From the NCBI GenBank assembly GCA_002281485.1, contig NCGF01000005.1:62001-126000 (forward strand): a stretch of DNA of 64,000 bases, written 5' to 3'. Position numbers and translations under genes: made by a program. A model generated the notes under the pieces. It searched no databases. It was not told the origin of the DNA and saw only the letters and a program-made list of their open reading frames with translations. Source of the stretch: Sphingomonas sp. 28-66-16. GTDB lineage: Bacteria; Pseudomonadota; Alphaproteobacteria; Sphingomonadales; Sphingomonadaceae. Of the stretch, positions 1 to 10,247 are shown in pieces (the stretch's first letter is position 1; each line of letters begins with the position of its first letter).

Positions 1-1
1 C

Positions 2-820
2 AGCGCAGCGCTGTTCTGGCTGATGCGCCTCAAGCGCGAATCGGACGATCACGTCACTGCCGAGGAACTGCATCTGATCGTTGCCGAAGCGAGCAAATCG
101 GGGGTGATCGAGGAGCATGAACGCTCGATCATCTCGGGCGTGGTGCGGCTCGCCGATCGGCCGGTGCGCGAGGTGATGACGCCGCGGACCGATATCGAGT
201 GGATCGACGTCACGCTCGACGATGCCGGCATCCGCGCCGCGCTGATGGAGTCGTCGCACAGCCGGCTGCCCGTCGCCGAGGGATCGGTCGACACGGTGAT
301 CGGGGTCGTCCAGGCGCGCGATATCGCGATCGCGCTGTTCAAAGGCGCGCCGCTCGATCTGCGCGCGCTGATGCGTCAGGCGCCGGTCGTGCTCGATCAG
401 ATCGATGCGATGGACGCGCTCGATGCGCTGCGCCAGGCCGAGGTGCCGATGGCGCTGATTCACGACGAATATGGCCATTTCGAGGGGATCGTGACCCCGG
501 CCGATCTGCTCGCGGCGATCGCCGGTGAATTTGCCTCCGATGCCAATCCCGACGATGCGCCCTCGGTCGTCGAGCGCGCCGACGGATCGCTGCTCGTCGC
601 GGGGCAGATGGCGGTCGACGGGCTTGCCGAACGGCTCGGCATCGATCTCCCCGAGGATCGCGACTATGCGACCGTCGCCGGGCTCGCGCTGTCGGTGTTT
701 CGTCATCTGCCCGGCGAGGGCGAGAGCTTCGTCGAGCAGGGCTGGCGATTCGAAGTCGTCGATCTCGATGGTCGCCGGATCGACAAGCTGCTGGTCAGCG
801 CGGCGCGCGCGCGCGACTAA
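2..820 (+). CDS. CorC/HlyC-type hemolysin family protein, C-terminal part (5' truncated by window)
   Basis: The frame is open to the left edge, so the N-terminal membrane domain (DUF21/CNNM) expected in this family lies outside the window; the ATG at 23 is probably internal. The visible 272 residues hold the stretch VREVMTPRTDIEWID typical of the linker into the paired CBS domains, then two CBS repeats, then a CorC_HlyC (transporter-associated) domain over the last 80 or so residues. Family members are membrane proteins linked to magnesium or cobalt efflux, or called hemolysin-like. The stop codon overlaps the convergent next gene by 4 bases. Family assignment is firm; the transported ion is not known from sequence. 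Confidence 0.9.
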   Translation, partial: SAALFWLMRLKRESDDHVTAEELHLIVAEASKSGVIEEHERSIISGVVRLADRPVREVMTPRTDIEWIDVTLDDAGIRAALMESSHSRLPVAEGSVDTVIGVVQARDIAIALFKGAPLDLRALMRQAPVVLDQIDAMDALDALRQAEVPMALIHDEYGHFEGIVTPADLLAAIAGEFASDANPDDAPSVVERADGSLLVAGQMAVDGLAERLGIDLPEDRDYATVAGLALSVFRHLPGEGESFVEQGWRFEVVDLDGRRIDKLLVSAARARD

Positions 821-1401
821 CCCCCGAGTTTGCCGAAGCGCGCCTCGAATCCGGCGATGTCGCCCGCTGCCAGCAATTGCGCCTGTTCGCACCAGCGGTC
901 CCGCCCGATTCGCCCGGCAAAGGCGCCGAGCCGGGCGTCGAGCGCCTCGGCCTCGCCGGTGCTGAGCGCGGCGAGCTGATCGATCCTTGTGATCCCGAGC
1001 GATTCCAGCTGAGCGGCAACCTTCGGCCCGAGCCCCTTGAGCCGGGTCAGCGCCTGGAGCGGATCTGCGGCGGGCGACGCCGGCGTGGCCGGATCACTGG
1101 TCGGCGGCGCATCCGGGATGGCCGATGGCGGCGGGGTGGCGCCGATCGCGTCGTCCGCGTGCTCGGTCGCGTCCGTCGGCGCCTGTGGGGGCTCAGCCGC
1201 CTGCTCGGCCGCTTCCTCCCGCATCGCCTGTTCGGCCAGCGCGGCGTGGGCCTCGCTCTCGGCGAGTTCGGCTGCGCTTCGCCGCCGCAAATAGGTGCCC
1301 CAGACGATGATCGCGATCGCGCACAGCGCGCCAATCGCGATCAGGATCAGCATCGTCGTCGTCAGCGGTGCCTTGGCCGCGGTCTGTAATCCTGCATCCA
1401 T
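817..1401 (-). CDS. membrane-anchored helix-hairpin-helix protein
   Basis: A 194-residue protein with one transmembrane helix at about residues 14-36, then an Ala/Glu/Pro-rich linker (40-115), then a C-terminal helix-hairpin-helix domain around LTRLKGLGPKVAAQLESLG (118-136). The HhH fold usually binds DNA backbone or mediates helix packing; here it would face the cytoplasm. The start at 1401 was chosen over the longer open frame to 1461 because TTAGGAG lies 8 bases upstream. Lies 72 bases downstream of purD on the same strand. Function unknown; similar single-helix HhH proteins are seen in sphingomonads. Confidence 0.8.
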   Translation of the reverse strand: MDAGLQTAAKAPLTTTMLILIAIGALCAIAIIVWGTYLRRRSAAELAESEAHAALAEQAMREEAAEQAAEPPQAPTDATEHADDAIGATPPPSAIPDAPPTSDPATPASPAADPLQALTRLKGLGPKVAAQLESLGITRIDQLAALSTGEAEALDARLGAFAGRIGRDRWCEQAQLLAAGDIAGFEARFGKLGG

Positions 1402-1473
1402 GCGATCCACTCCTAACGACCCGCCCGCCCGTCGCATAGCGACGGCGCGCGGAGACGCCAAGCGACGCGGCGA

Positions 1474-2751
1474 TCAGCGCGCCTCCCCGTCACGCGCGCG
1501 GGCAATCTCGCGCCAGCCGATATCGCGCCGGCAGAAGCCGCTCGGAAAATCGATCAGGTCGATCGCGTGATAGGCGGCCGCCTGGGCGGCGGCGACGCTC
1601 GCGCCTGCAGCGGTGACGGCGAGCACGCGCCCGCCCGACGCGCGCAACGCTGTCGCATCGCGGCGCGTGCCGGCGTGGAAGACCTTCGCCCCCTCGCGCT
1701 CGGCGGCGTCGATCCCGTCGATCGTGCCGCCGGTTTCGGGCGCACCGGGATAGCCCGCCGCTGCCATCACGACGGTCAACGCGACGGCCTCGGCAAAGCG
1801 CGGCGGCGGGCAGGCGGCGAGCCGGCCCTCGGCCGTGGCAAGCATCAGCGCGAGCAGGTCGCTCTCGAGCCGCAGCATCAGCACCTCGCATTCGGGATCG
1901 CCGAAACGGGCATTATATTCGATCAGCTTGGGTCCCTCGGCGGTCAGCATCAGCCCGGCATAGAGCACGCCCGAAAACGGCATCCCCGCCGCCGCCATCG
2001 CCGCAACGGTGGGGCGGATGATCGCGTCGAGCGCGCGCGCTTCGAGCGCCGGGGTGAGCACGGCGGCGGGGCTGTAGGCGCCCATGCCGCCGGTGTTGGG
2101 GCCGGTATCGCCGGCGCCGACGCGCTTGTGGTCCTGCGCTGAGCCGAACGGCATGATCGTCGTGCCGTCGGTCAGCACGAACAGGCTGGCTTCCTCGCCG
2201 GTCAGGAATTCCTCGATCACCGCTTCGCCGCCGGGGTCGGCGAACAGCGCCGCCAGTGCCGCCTCGGCCTCGGCCGGCGTCACGGCGATCGTCACGCCCT
2301 TGCCGGCGGCGAGGCCATCGGCCTTGATGACCACTGGCACGCCGAAATCGCCGAGTGCCGCGCGCGCCGCGGCGAGCGAGGCCACGCGTCGATAGCCGGC
2401 GGTCGGGATGCCGATCTGCGCGCACAAATCCTTGGTGAAGCCCTTCGATCCCTCGAGCCGCGCGGCGGCACGGTTCGGACCGAACACGGCGACGCCCCCT
2501 GCCCGCAGCGCATCGCCCAGCCCCGCGACGAGCGGCGCCTCGGGGCCGATCACGACCAGCTGGACGGCGTGACTGTGGCAAAATTCGATCACCGCCGGGT
2601 GATCGTCGACGTCGATCGCGGCAATTTCGGCGTGGCGGGCTATGCCCGGATTGCCCGGTGCGGCATAGAGCGTCGACAGCCCCGGCGATTGCGCGAGCTT
2701 CCAGGCCAGCGCATGTTCGCGGCCGCCCGATCCGATCAGCAGGACGTTCAT
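1474..2751 (-). CDS. purD: phosphoribosylamine-glycine ligase
   Basis: A 425-residue GAR synthetase: ATP + phosphoribosylamine + glycine to GAR, second step of purine synthesis. It opens with [18 protein letters not shown], the family signature, and has the ATP-grasp core ([17 protein letters not shown]) and the PurD motif [11 protein letters not shown] near the end. Length is normal for the family. The start at 2751 is fixed by this N-terminus; the longer open frame upstream has no homology. The start codon shares bases with that of divergent xseA, so the promoter of each gene must sit inside or across the other. purE and purK lie 30 kb away. Confidence 0.97.
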   Translation of the reverse strand: MNVLLIGSGGREHALAWKLAQSPGLSTLYAAPGNPGIARHAEIAAIDVDDHPAVIEFCHSHAVQLVVIGPEAPLVAGLGDALRAGGVAVFGPNRAAARLEGSKGFTKDLCAQIGIPTAGYRRVASLAAARAALGDFGVPVVIKADGLAAGKGVTIAVTPAEAEAALAALFADPGGEAVIEEFLTGEEASLFVLTDGTTIMPFGSAQDHKRVGAGDTGPNTGGMGAYSPAAVLTPALEARALDAIIRPTVAAMAAAGMPFSGVLYAGLMLTAEGPKLIEYNARFGDPECEVLMLRLESDLLALMLATAEGRLAACPPPRFAEAVALTVVMAAAGYPGAPETGGTIDGIDAAEREGAKVFHAGTRRDATALRASGGRVLAVTAAGASVAAAQAAAYHAIDLIDFPSGFCRRDIGWREIARARDGEAR

Positions 2752-4126
2752 GTCAGATATTTTCTCCGAACCCCAAGGCGCCCGGCTGGTAGCCGAGACG
2801 ATCCTGGGGGACAACGCCGCCGCGATGAGCGTCGGCGAACTTTCGGCCAAGCTCAAGCGCTATGTCGAGGGGGCGTTCGGCCATGTCCGACTGCGGGGCG
2901 AGATTTCGGGCTACAAGCGCGCGGTCTCGGGCCACGCCTATCTCTGCCTGAAGGACGATTCCGCCGTCGTCGACGCGGTGATCTGGAAGGGCGCGGCCGC
3001 CGCGCTCGCCTTCGCCCCGCAGGACGGGATCGAGGTGATCGCCACCGGCAAGCTCACCACCTACCCGGGGCGCTCGAAATATCAGCTCGTGATCGAGCGG
3101 ATGGAGCTGGCCGGCGAAGGCGCGCTGATGGCGCTGTTCGAAAAGCTCAAGGCGCAGCTTGCCGGCGAAGGGCTGTTCGATCGCGCGCGCAAGCGGCGGC
3201 TGCCCTATCTGCCGACGACGATCGGGGTGGTCACCTCGCCGACCGGGGCGGTGATCCGCGACATTCTCCATCGGCTGGCCGATCGTTTTCCCAGCCATGT
3301 GCTGGTCTGGCCGGTCGCCGTGCAGGGCAGCGGTGCGGCCGCGCAGATCGCCGCCGCGGTGCGCGGTTTCGACGCGATCGCGCCGGGCGGCCCGGTGCCG
3401 CGTCCCGATCTCGTCATCGTCGCGCGCGGCGGCGGCTCGATCGAGGATCTCTGGGCCTTCAACGAGGAAGTCGTGGTACGCGCGATCGCCGGCTGCTCGA
3501 TCCCGATCATCTCGGCGGTCGGTCACGAGACCGATACCAGCCTTGCCGATTTCGCCGCCGATATCCGCGCGCCGACGCCCACGGCCGCCGCCGAGATGGC
3601 GGTGCCGGTGCGCGCCGATCTGATCGCGACGGTCGAGGGTTTCGGGCTGCGCGCCGAACGCACCGCGCGGCGCTATGTCGAGCGTGGGCGCGAGCAGCTG
3701 ACCGCGCTCGCGCGGTTGCTGCCGAGGCGCGAGGCGTTGCTCGCGGGCCAGCGCCAGCGGGCCGACGATCTCGCCGCGCGGCTCGATCGCGCGCTCGAGG
3801 CGCGCATCGTCCGCGCGCGCGGCCAGCTCGATCGGGCAGGGGCGGTGCTGCGGCCGACGATGCTCGAACGCCAATTGGCGACGGCGCGCGACCGGCTGGC
3901 GTGGACCGGCCAGCTGCTCGATGCGGTCAACCCCGATGCCCTGCTCAACCGCGGCTATGTCCGCGTCTCGGCGCGCGACGGCAGTGTCGTCACCACCGCC
4001 GCCGCCGCTCGCGCTGCCCTGACGCTGACGCTGCACTTCGGTGACGGCGCGGTCGAGGCGCGGGTTGAGCGCGGCGCCCCCAGGGCCTATGACAAGGCCA
4101 AGCCCGATCAGCCGAGCCTACTCTAG
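2750..4126 (+). CDS. xseA: exodeoxyribonuclease VII large subunit
   Basis: A 458-residue XseA, the large subunit that with XseB degrades single-stranded DNA to oligonucleotides. N-terminal OB-fold domain ([15 protein letters not shown] to about residue 125) is followed by the exonuclease domain with [36 protein letters not shown] and [20 protein letters not shown], all hallmark segments. The C-terminal third is coiled coil and Arg-rich. ATG at 2750 overlaps the purD start; an internal Met at 2825 would cut into the OB domain. The xseB partner is not in this window. Confidence 0.97.
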   Translation: MSDIFSEPQGARLVAETILGDNAAAMSVGELSAKLKRYVEGAFGHVRLRGEISGYKRAVSGHAYLCLKDDSAVVDAVIWKGAAAALAFAPQDGIEVIATGKLTTYPGRSKYQLVIERMELAGEGALMALFEKLKAQLAGEGLFDRARKRRLPYLPTTIGVVTSPTGAVIRDILHRLADRFPSHVLVWPVAVQGSGAAAQIAAAVRGFDAIAPGGPVPRPDLVIVARGGGSIEDLWAFNEEVVVRAIAGCSIPIISAVGHETDTSLADFAADIRAPTPTAAAEMAVPVRADLIATVEGFGLRAERTARRYVERGREQLTALARLLPRREALLAGQRQRADDLAARLDRALEARIVRARGQLDRAGAVLRPTMLERQLATARDRLAWTGQLLDAVNPDALLNRGYVRVSARDGSVVTTAAAARAALTLTLHFGDGAVEARVERGAPRAYDKAKPDQPSLL

Positions 4127-4175
4127 CAGGCGGCGCGGCGATCGACCGGGGCGGGCGAACCAGGAAAGTGCCGCT

Positions 4176-4373
4176 ATGTTGATGTCCAATACCGATCGAG
4201 CCGCCCGGCTCCATTTCATGGCCAACGGTTTTCGCGTGCTGACACCGGGCGATCATGTGGTCTGCGCGGTAACCGGCGAACGGATCGCGCTCGATGCGCT
4301 TCGCTACTGGAGCGTCGGCCGCCAGGAAGCCTATGCCGGGGCGGTCGTCGCGATGGCGGCGATGGTTCGCTGA
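4176..4373 (+). CDS. DUF2093 family protein
   Basis: A 65-residue cytoplasmic protein matching the small alphaproteobacterial DUF2093 family: FMANGFRVLTPGDHVVCAVTG followed by IALDALRYWSV. Function is unknown. The start at 4176 has AGGAAAG about 8 bases upstream; the longer open frame to 4041 overlaps xseA and is not credible. It sits 49 bases after xseA, and its stop abuts the start of the M23 peptidase gene with no spacer, so the three are probably co-transcribed. Confidence 0.85.
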   Translation: MLMSNTDRAARLHFMANGFRVLTPGDHVVCAVTGERIALDALRYWSVGRQEAYAGAVVAMAAMVR

Positions 4374-5339
4374 ATGGCACGTTCGGGGGGGCTGTTTCGC
4401 GGGCGGCGCTGGATCGCCGGGCCGATCGTGATGATCGTGCAGGGCAGTTGCATCGCGCCGGCCGCCCCGCCGCCGCCATCGGCCGCCGTGCCGGCGGGCG
4501 CGGCAAGGACACCCGACGCCGGCCGGCCTGCCGGCCAGAGCCGTCTCGCGCCGCCGCGCCAGTCGCTCATCCAGACCGGCTTCGCCTATAGCGGGCCGAT
4601 GGTGCAGGGCGGCACCGTGATCGGCACGGCCCCCGCCGGCACGAGCCTGCTGAGCTTTGACGGCGTGTCGATCCCGGTCGCCCCCGACGGCCGCTTCCTG
4701 ATCGCCTTCGATCGTGACGCGCCGGCGAGCGCGACGCTGGTCGCGACGCTCGGCAACGGCCAGACCGTCACCGACACGCTCAGCGTCGCCCGGCGCGCGT
4801 GGAACATCGAGCGGCTCGCGAGCCTGCCGCGCTTCGCCCAGCCGAGCGAGGAGTTCAACCGGCTGCGCCCCGCCGAGATCGAGGCGATCAACGCCGCGCG
4901 CCGGATCAATGCCGTGTCCGACGGCTGGCGTCAGAATTTTCTGTGGCCGGCGATCGGGCGGCTGTCGGGGATGTTCGGCTCGCAGCGAATCTACAAGAAC
5001 GGCGAGGCGGGCGCCTATCATTCGGGCACCGATATCGCCCAGCCGGCGGGCACGCCGGTGATCGCGCCCGCCGACGGCGTCGTCATCCTCGCCGCCGATC
5101 ATCCCTTCCTCCTCGAAGGCAATCTGCTGATGATCGATCACGGCATGGGGCTCAACAGCGCCTTTCTGCATCTGTCGCGGATCGACGTGAAGGTCGGCGA
5201 CCACGTCCAGCGCGGCCAGCGGATCGGCGCCGTCGGGATGACCGGGCGCGCGACGGGGCCGCATCTCCACTGGAGCCTGAAATGGCGCGACAGCCGGATC
5301 GACCCGCTGCTGCTCGCCGGGCCGATGCCGGTCGGCTAG
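4374..5339 (+). CDS. M23 family metallopeptidase (LytM-type), secreted
   Basis: A 321-residue peptidoglycan-hydrolase-type protein. A short basic start and hydrophobic segment (residues 12-28, with Cys26) suggest export, possibly as a lipoprotein although the lipobox is weak. A Pro/Ala-rich linker and a beta-rich middle domain precede the M23 domain (about 190-315). Zinc ligands are visible as H216 and D220 in YHSGTDIA and H297/H299 in GPHLHWS. The set is complete, so it should be an active endopeptidase rather than an EnvC-like activator. The start codon directly follows the DUF2093 stop. Confidence 0.9.
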   Translation: MARSGGLFRGRRWIAGPIVMIVQGSCIAPAAPPPPSAAVPAGAARTPDAGRPAGQSRLAPPRQSLIQTGFAYSGPMVQGGTVIGTAPAGTSLLSFDGVSIPVAPDGRFLIAFDRDAPASATLVATLGNGQTVTDTLSVARRAWNIERLASLPRFAQPSEEFNRLRPAEIEAINAARRINAVSDGWRQNFLWPAIGRLSGMFGSQRIYKNGEAGAYHSGTDIAQPAGTPVIAPADGVVILAADHPFLLEGNLLMIDHGMGLNSAFLHLSRIDVKVGDHVQRGQRIGAVGMTGRATGPHLHWSLKWRDSRIDPLLLAGPMPVG

Positions 5340-5413
5340 CGCGGCACCGATTTGCCGCAGCCACGCCGTTTTTGCGCGACAACAGCCGACGACCCGTTGC
5401 AGAGACTGGCGTG

Positions 5414-6331
5414 ATGAGTGCGATTGACCCGTTGACCCACCTTGACCAGCTCGAGGCCGAGGCTATCCACATTTTCCGCGAGGTCGTGGCCGAGTGCGAA
5501 CGACCCGTGCTACTCTATTCGGCGGGCAAGGATTCGGCAGTGTTGCTGCACCTCGCCCGGCTCGCGTTCCATCCGGCCCCGCCGCCCTTTCCCTTGCTGC
5601 ATGTCGATACGACGTGGAAGTTTGCCGAGATGTACCGGCATCGCGACGAGGCGGCGCGCGCAAGCGGAATGCGTCTGGTCGTGCATCAAAACCCCGAGGC
5701 CCGCGCCCGCGGCATCAACCCCTTCGACCATGGTGCGCTGCACACCGATCTCTGGAAGACCGAAGGGCTTAAACAGGCGCTCGACGCGCATGGCTTCGAC
5801 GCCGCGTTCGGCGGCGCCCGCCGCGACGAGGAAAAGAGCCGGGCCAAGGAGCGCATCATCTCGTTCCGGACCGCCGCGCACCGCTGGGATCCCAAACGCC
5901 AGCGCCCGGAACTGTGGTCGCTGTTCAACATGCGGCACGGCAAGCGCGAAAGCCTGCGCGTCTTTCCGCTGTCGAACTGGACCGAGCTCGACGTCTGGCA
6001 ATATATCGCCGCCAAGCGCATCGCGCTGGCGTCGCTGTATTTCGCCGCCCCGCGCCCCTGCTACACGCGCGATGGCCAGCTGTTCGTCGCCGATGATCCC
6101 GCGCGGATCGCAGGCGTGCTCGGGGTCGCGCCCGCTATCGAAGAACGCTGGGTGCGGTTTCGCACGCTCGGTTGCTTTCCGCTCAGCGCGGCGGTCGAGA
6201 GCCGCGCAACCACGGTGTCGGCGGTGATTGCCGAGACGCTGGCGAGCATGACGTCCGAACGCCACGGCCGCACGATCGACCGCGAGGGCGATGCGAGCAT
6301 GGAGCGCAAGAAGCAGGAAGGTTATTTCTGA
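5414..6331 (+). CDS. cysD: sulfate adenylyltransferase subunit 2
   Basis: A 305-residue CysD, the catalytic subunit of ATP sulfurylase (ATP + sulfate to APS + PPi). The PP-loop is [16 protein letters not shown] near residue 35; other family segments are [29 protein letters not shown] and the C-terminal [10 protein letters not shown]. The start at 5414 gives the usual length; the larger open frame upstream overlaps the M23 gene. The stop overlaps the cysN start by one base (TGATG). Acts with CysN, which supplies GTP-driven activation. Confidence 0.97.
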   Translation: MSAIDPLTHLDQLEAEAIHIFREVVAECERPVLLYSAGKDSAVLLHLARLAFHPAPPPFPLLHVDTTWKFAEMYRHRDEAARASGMRLVVHQNPEARARGINPFDHGALHTDLWKTEGLKQALDAHGFDAAFGGARRDEEKSRAKERIISFRTAAHRWDPKRQRPELWSLFNMRHGKRESLRVFPLSNWTELDVWQYIAAKRIALASLYFAAPRPCYTRDGQLFVADDPARIAGVLGVAPAIEERWVRFRTLGCFPLSAAVESRATTVSAVIAETLASMTSERHGRTIDREGDASMERKKQEGYF

Positions 6332-8205
6332 TGACCGATCCTGCCGAGTCGATCGACCGCGTCGAGCGGTCTCAGCACAAGACGCTGCTGCGGTTCATCA
6401 CTTGCGGCAGCGTCGACGATGGCAAATCGACGCTGATCGGGCGGCTGCTTTACGATTCGAAATTGCTGCCCGACGATCAGCTGGCGGCCCTCGCGGCGGA
6501 TTCGGCGCGGGTCGGCACGCAAGGCGACGCGCTCGATTTCGCGCTGCTCGTCGATGGGCTCGCCGCCGAACGCCAGCAGGGCATCACAATCGACGTCGCC
6601 TACCGCTTCTTCGCGACGGCGCGACGGAAGTTCATCGTCGCCGACACGCCGGGGCATGAACAATATACGCGCAACATGATCACCGGCGCCTCGACTGCCG
6701 ATGCCGCCGTCATCCTTGTCGATGCCCGCAAAGGGGTGCTGACGCAGACCCGGCGGCACACGATCCTCGCCCATCTCGTCGGCATCCGTCGCTTTGTTCT
6801 TGCCGTCAACAAGATGGATCTGGTGGGCTATGACGCCGATGTCTTCGCGGCCATCGCCGCCGCCTATGGCGACTTCGCGCGCGCCGCCGGGGTCGGCGAC
6901 GTCGTGGCGATCCCGCTTTCGGGATTTGCCGGCGACAATGTGTTCGCGCCCTCGCCCAACATGGCGTGGTATGGCGGGCCGACATTGATCGAACATCTCG
7001 AAGCCTTGCCCGTCGACGGTGCCGCGCGCCAGGCCAGGCCGTTTCGCATGCCGGTGCAATGGGTCAATCGACCCGATCCCGAGTTTCGCGGCTTTGCCGG
7101 CCAGATCACCAGCGGCGTGGTTTCGCCTGGCACGGTGGTGTGCGTGATGCCGTCGGGCCGGGCGACGACGGTCGCGCGGATCGTGACGGGGGAAGGCGAT
7201 CTCGACCGCGCCGTCGCCGGGAAATCGGTGACGCTGACGCTCACCGACCCGGTCGATTGCGCGCGGGGGGACGTGATTGCCGCCGCCGCCGAGCCGCCGG
7301 CGACGACCGACCAGTTTGAGGCAACGCTGGTGTGGATGGATGAACAGCCGCTGCTGCCGGGGCGCGGCTATTGGCTGAAGCTGGCAACACAGACCGTGAC
7401 GGCGCGGGTGCGCGCGCCCAAATTCATGGTCGACGTCGACACGCTGGCACATCTGGCGACGCGGACACTCGACCTGAATGCGATCGGCGTCACCACGATC
7501 GCGACTGACCGGCCGCTCGTTTTCGAACCCTATGCCGACGACCGCGCGCTCGGCGGGTTCATCCTGATCGATAAACTGACCAACGCGACGGTTGCTGCCG
7601 GCATGGTCAGTTTTGCACTGCGGCGCGCGGACAACGTCCATCCGCAGTTGAGCGACGTCGATCCGGCTGCGCGTGCGGCGCTCAAGCAACAAGCGCCGAA
7701 ATTATTGTGGTTCACCGGCCTGTCGGGCGCGGGCAAGTCGACGATTGCCAATCTGGTCGAGGCGCGGCTGCATCGAATGCACCGCCATACCTTCCTGCTC
7801 GACGGCGACAACGTCCGCCAGGGCCTGAACCGTGATCTGGGCTTCACCGCGGCTGACCGCGTCGAGAATATCCGGCGCGTCGGCGAGGTATCGCGGCTGA
7901 TGATCGATGCCGGTCTCATCGTCATCGCGGCCTTCATCTCGCCGTTTCGCGCCGAGCGAGCAATGGTGCGCGACATGCTGCCGCCGGGATCGTTCGTCGA
8001 AATTCACATCGACACGCCCCTTGCGACCGCCGAGGCGCGCGACGTGAAGGGGTTGTATGCGAAGGCACGCGCCGGCCAGCTCGCCAACTTCACCGGCATC
8101 GATTCGCCCTATGAGCCGCCCGAGGCGCCCGATATCCGCATCGATACGACGGTGATGACGGCCGAGGAGGCCGCCGATCTTATCGTCAATCGCCTGATGC
8201 TTTGA
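6331..8205 (+). CDS. cysN/cysC: bifunctional sulfate adenylyltransferase subunit 1 / adenylylsulfate kinase
   Basis: A 624-residue fusion. Residues 1-440 are the EF-Tu-like GTPase CysN with G1 GSVDDGKST (26-34), G3 DTPGHEQY and G4 NKMD. From about residue 450 follows APS kinase CysC, with P-loop GLSGAGKST (463-471), [10 protein letters not shown] and FISPFRAER. Together with CysD it takes sulfate to PAPS. Fused CysNC (NodQ-like) is common in alphaproteobacteria. PAPS serves cysteine synthesis or, as donor, sulfotransferases; the three sulfotransferase-like genes just downstream make the second use plausible here. No cysH, cysI or cysG is seen in the window. Confidence 0.96.
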   Translation: MTDPAESIDRVERSQHKTLLRFITCGSVDDGKSTLIGRLLYDSKLLPDDQLAALAADSARVGTQGDALDFALLVDGLAAERQQGITIDVAYRFFATARRKFIVADTPGHEQYTRNMITGASTADAAVILVDARKGVLTQTRRHTILAHLVGIRRFVLAVNKMDLVGYDADVFAAIAAAYGDFARAAGVGDVVAIPLSGFAGDNVFAPSPNMAWYGGPTLIEHLEALPVDGAARQARPFRMPVQWVNRPDPEFRGFAGQITSGVVSPGTVVCVMPSGRATTVARIVTGEGDLDRAVAGKSVTLTLTDPVDCARGDVIAAAAEPPATTDQFEATLVWMDEQPLLPGRGYWLKLATQTVTARVRAPKFMVDVDTLAHLATRTLDLNAIGVTTIATDRPLVFEPYADDRALGGFILIDKLTNATVAAGMVSFALRRADNVHPQLSDVDPAARAALKQQAPKLLWFTGLSGAGKSTIANLVEARLHRMHRHTFLLDGDNVRQGLNRDLGFTAADRVENIRRVGEVSRLMIDAGLIVIAAFISPFRAERAMVRDMLPPGSFVEIHIDTPLATAEARDVKGLYAKARAGQLANFTGIDSPYEPPEAPDIRIDTTVMTAEEAADLIVNRLML

Positions 8206-8231
8206 ACGATGCCGCGTCGGCGGGCATGGCC

Positions 8232-9230
8232 TCAGACGGCCGGGGGACTGTTGCCCTGATGGAGCCGGGGGTGATCGGGCCGGAGTGGCGGCTCGAAATT
8301 CTCCCGCCGCCAGATCGCATTTTCGGGTTCTTCCGGGCTTGGAATTGCGAAGTCCAGATAGCCGAAATAGGTCAGGATGACGCGTTCGGCGGTATCGACG
8401 ATGGCGGTTCGACCATGCAGGAAGCGCGTATTGTCGAGCATCAGCAGATCGCCGGCATTCCACTCGATTTCCGCGGTCAGCCGATCGCCTGTGGCCTTGA
8501 TCGCCTGCAACCACGCCTCCGGCACCGCCTGCCCGTCGTCGAGGACGGGATGATCGGAACGGCCATGGTTGAAGCGCGCGAACAACAGGAAATTGCCGAA
8601 GGCGAGCTCATCGATGAACATCGGCTTGTGCAGGGCAGGCCGGGTGAAGACGCGCAGAATGCCCGTATCGGGATAACGCCGAAAAAAATAAGGGCAGCCC
8701 GGCGGGGGGGCGGCGAGCTGTGCATCGCTCGGCTCGGTCGTGCCGAGCCAATAGTCGAGCAGCGCCGGCCAGACGGGCTTGATGTAGAGCAAGCGTCGTG
8801 GCTCGAGCGCCCGACGGACCGGTTCCGGTAGTTCGCGCGCCAGAGCGACTCCGTCGCAAATCGTGGTTCGCCCGCCCGCTCGGGGCGCGATCTGGCACCC
8901 GAAAAAGGCGACATCGGGCTTCCACGGTTCGCGCGACAGCTCGGGATGAAGGGCAAACGCGCCCTTTCCCGCGTCGACCGTGAACACATTGGCGGCGGCA
9001 TCGACCGGCTCGCGACCGGGGCTCTCGTTGACGACCGAGGTCGCGCAAAACTGCTTGGCGAAGGTCCCGAACTGCGCGACGTCGACGCCGAACCCGCTGA
9101 ACAGCAGGGCGCCGTGGCTTTTGTAAAGCGCGATGATCTGCGCCTTGTCGAGCTCCAGGATCGATCGTTCGCCCGTTGCCTCGATCAATACGTGCGGCTG
9201 ATACAGTGCAGGCAGGTGGATATCGGGCAT
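8232..9230 (-). CDS. TauD/TfdA-family Fe(II)/2-oxoglutarate dioxygenase
   Basis: A 332-residue protein with the TauD fold. Proposed iron ligands are H95 and E97 in LHPEL (an HxE variant of the usual HxD) and H262 in DNTRFLHGRT; R264 or R273 would bind 2-oxoglutarate. The segment LHPELSREPWKPDVAFFGC is typical of a bacterial subgroup of unknown substrate. The start at 9230 is the first Met before the conserved N-terminus; the open frame continues upstream but overlaps the divergent gene. Convergent with cysNC (26 bases between) and divergent from a sulfotransferase-like gene (48 bases between). Confidence 0.88.
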   Translation of the reverse strand: MPDIHLPALYQPHVLIEATGERSILELDKAQIIALYKSHGALLFSGFGVDVAQFGTFAKQFCATSVVNESPGREPVDAAANVFTVDAGKGAFALHPELSREPWKPDVAFFGCQIAPRAGGRTTICDGVALARELPEPVRRALEPRRLLYIKPVWPALLDYWLGTTEPSDAQLAAPPPGCPYFFRRYPDTGILRVFTRPALHKPMFIDELAFGNFLLFARFNHGRSDHPVLDDGQAVPEAWLQAIKATGDRLTAEIEWNAGDLLMLDNTRFLHGRTAIVDTAERVILTYFGYLDFAIPSPEEPENAIWRRENFEPPLRPDHPRLHQGNSPPAV

Positions 9231-9278
9231 GGCCCGGCAGGGATAGCGGCTAACCTCCGCTTCGGCTATAGGCGGGCC

Positions 9279-10247
9279 GTGCCTTTGACCTTCGACGAAC
9301 TCTTCTCCTCCCCGGACCATTACCTCCAATCGTTCGAGGAGGGGCAAGCGGTGTTCGTGCCGATGGACCGCGCGGCATATCACCGATCGATCTTTCTCGA
9401 CCATCGGATTTCCCCCGCCGCAGACCAAAAAATGGCTGTGCCGGTCGCGAGCCTCGCCGCGCGCACCCCGGTTGCGCGACCGCTGTCGTGGATTTTCCAT
9501 ATGGCCCATTGTGGATCGACCCTGCTCGCCCGCGCGCTCGACGATCCGGCGGCGAGCCTGGTGCTGCGCGAGCCGCTGTCGCTGCGGCAGACCGCGATCC
9601 AGCGCACCCCCGCGCGGCTGCCGCTCGTGCTCGCGATGCTCGGCAAAAGCTATCGCGCCGACGCGCCAACCTTGGTCAAGGCCAACGTCCCGGTCAATTT
9701 CCTGTTGCCGCAACTCGCGGCGGCGGACCCCGGGGCGCGAGCGGTTCTGCTCTATTTGCCGCTCCGTGCCTATCTGCTCGCGATCCTGCGCCACGACAAT
9801 CACCGCACCTGGCTACGGAACGTGACCACGCAGCTCGCGCCCTATGTCGGTGACTGGTCAGCGTTGAGCGATGCCGAGCGTGGCGCTGCCTTGTGGCTCG
9901 CACAGGTGAACGCCTTCACCGATACCCTTGCGGTCATGAAGAATGCCCGCACGCTTGATGCCGAACGGTTGTTCGACGATCCGGTGCCGGTGCTCAAGGC
10001 CGCCGCCGAGCATCTTGGCGTACCGATCGACGGAAGCGCCCTGGCGGCGGTCGTGGCCGGCCCGCTCTTCTCGACCTATTCCAAGAACCCCAGCGTGGCC
10101 TTCGACAACGCCGCGCGGATCGCGCGCGCCGCCGAGGTGGCCGAGGCGATCGCCCCCGAACTCGACGTTGCACGGGCCTGGGTGGCGCGCCATGCCCCCG
10201 GCGGCGCCCCCGATGCCGCCCTGATCGACGCGGCGCTCATTCGCTGA
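9279..10247 (+). CDS. sulfotransferase-like P-loop protein (paralog 1)
   Basis: A 322-residue protein with a nucleotide-binding loop WIFHMAHCGSTLLARAL at about 71-87, resembling the 5'-phosphosulfate loop of sulfotransferases but with His/Cys in place of Pro/Lys or Arg. The middle part AVLLYLPLRAYLLAILR occupies the place of the 3'-phosphate-binding strand. It is a paralog of the gene at 11593: they share the loop, the LLY-PLR-YL segment and a C-terminal GP-F-T-SK motif. I chose GTG at 9279 because the preceding frame overlaps the dioxygenase; there is no convincing ribosome-binding site. Enzymatic activity is inferred, not shown. Confidence 0.75.
   Translation: MPLTFDELFSSPDHYLQSFEEGQAVFVPMDRAAYHRSIFLDHRISPAADQKMAVPVASLAARTPVARPLSWIFHMAHCGSTLLARALDDPAASLVLREPLSLRQTAIQRTPARLPLVLAMLGKSYRADAPTLVKANVPVNFLLPQLAAADPGARAVLLYLPLRAYLLAILRHDNHRTWLRNVTTQLAPYVGDWSALSDAERGAALWLAQVNAFTDTLAVMKNARTLDAERLFDDPVPVLKAAAEHLGVPIDGSALAAVVAGPLFSTYSKNPSVAFDNAARIARAAEVAEAIAPELDVARAWVARHAPGGAPDAALIDAALIR

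Noticed and set aside
2569-4044. A 491-codon frame overlapping purD start and xseA in another frame
   Set aside because: Arg-rich, motif-free translation; both purD and xseA are secure in their own frames.
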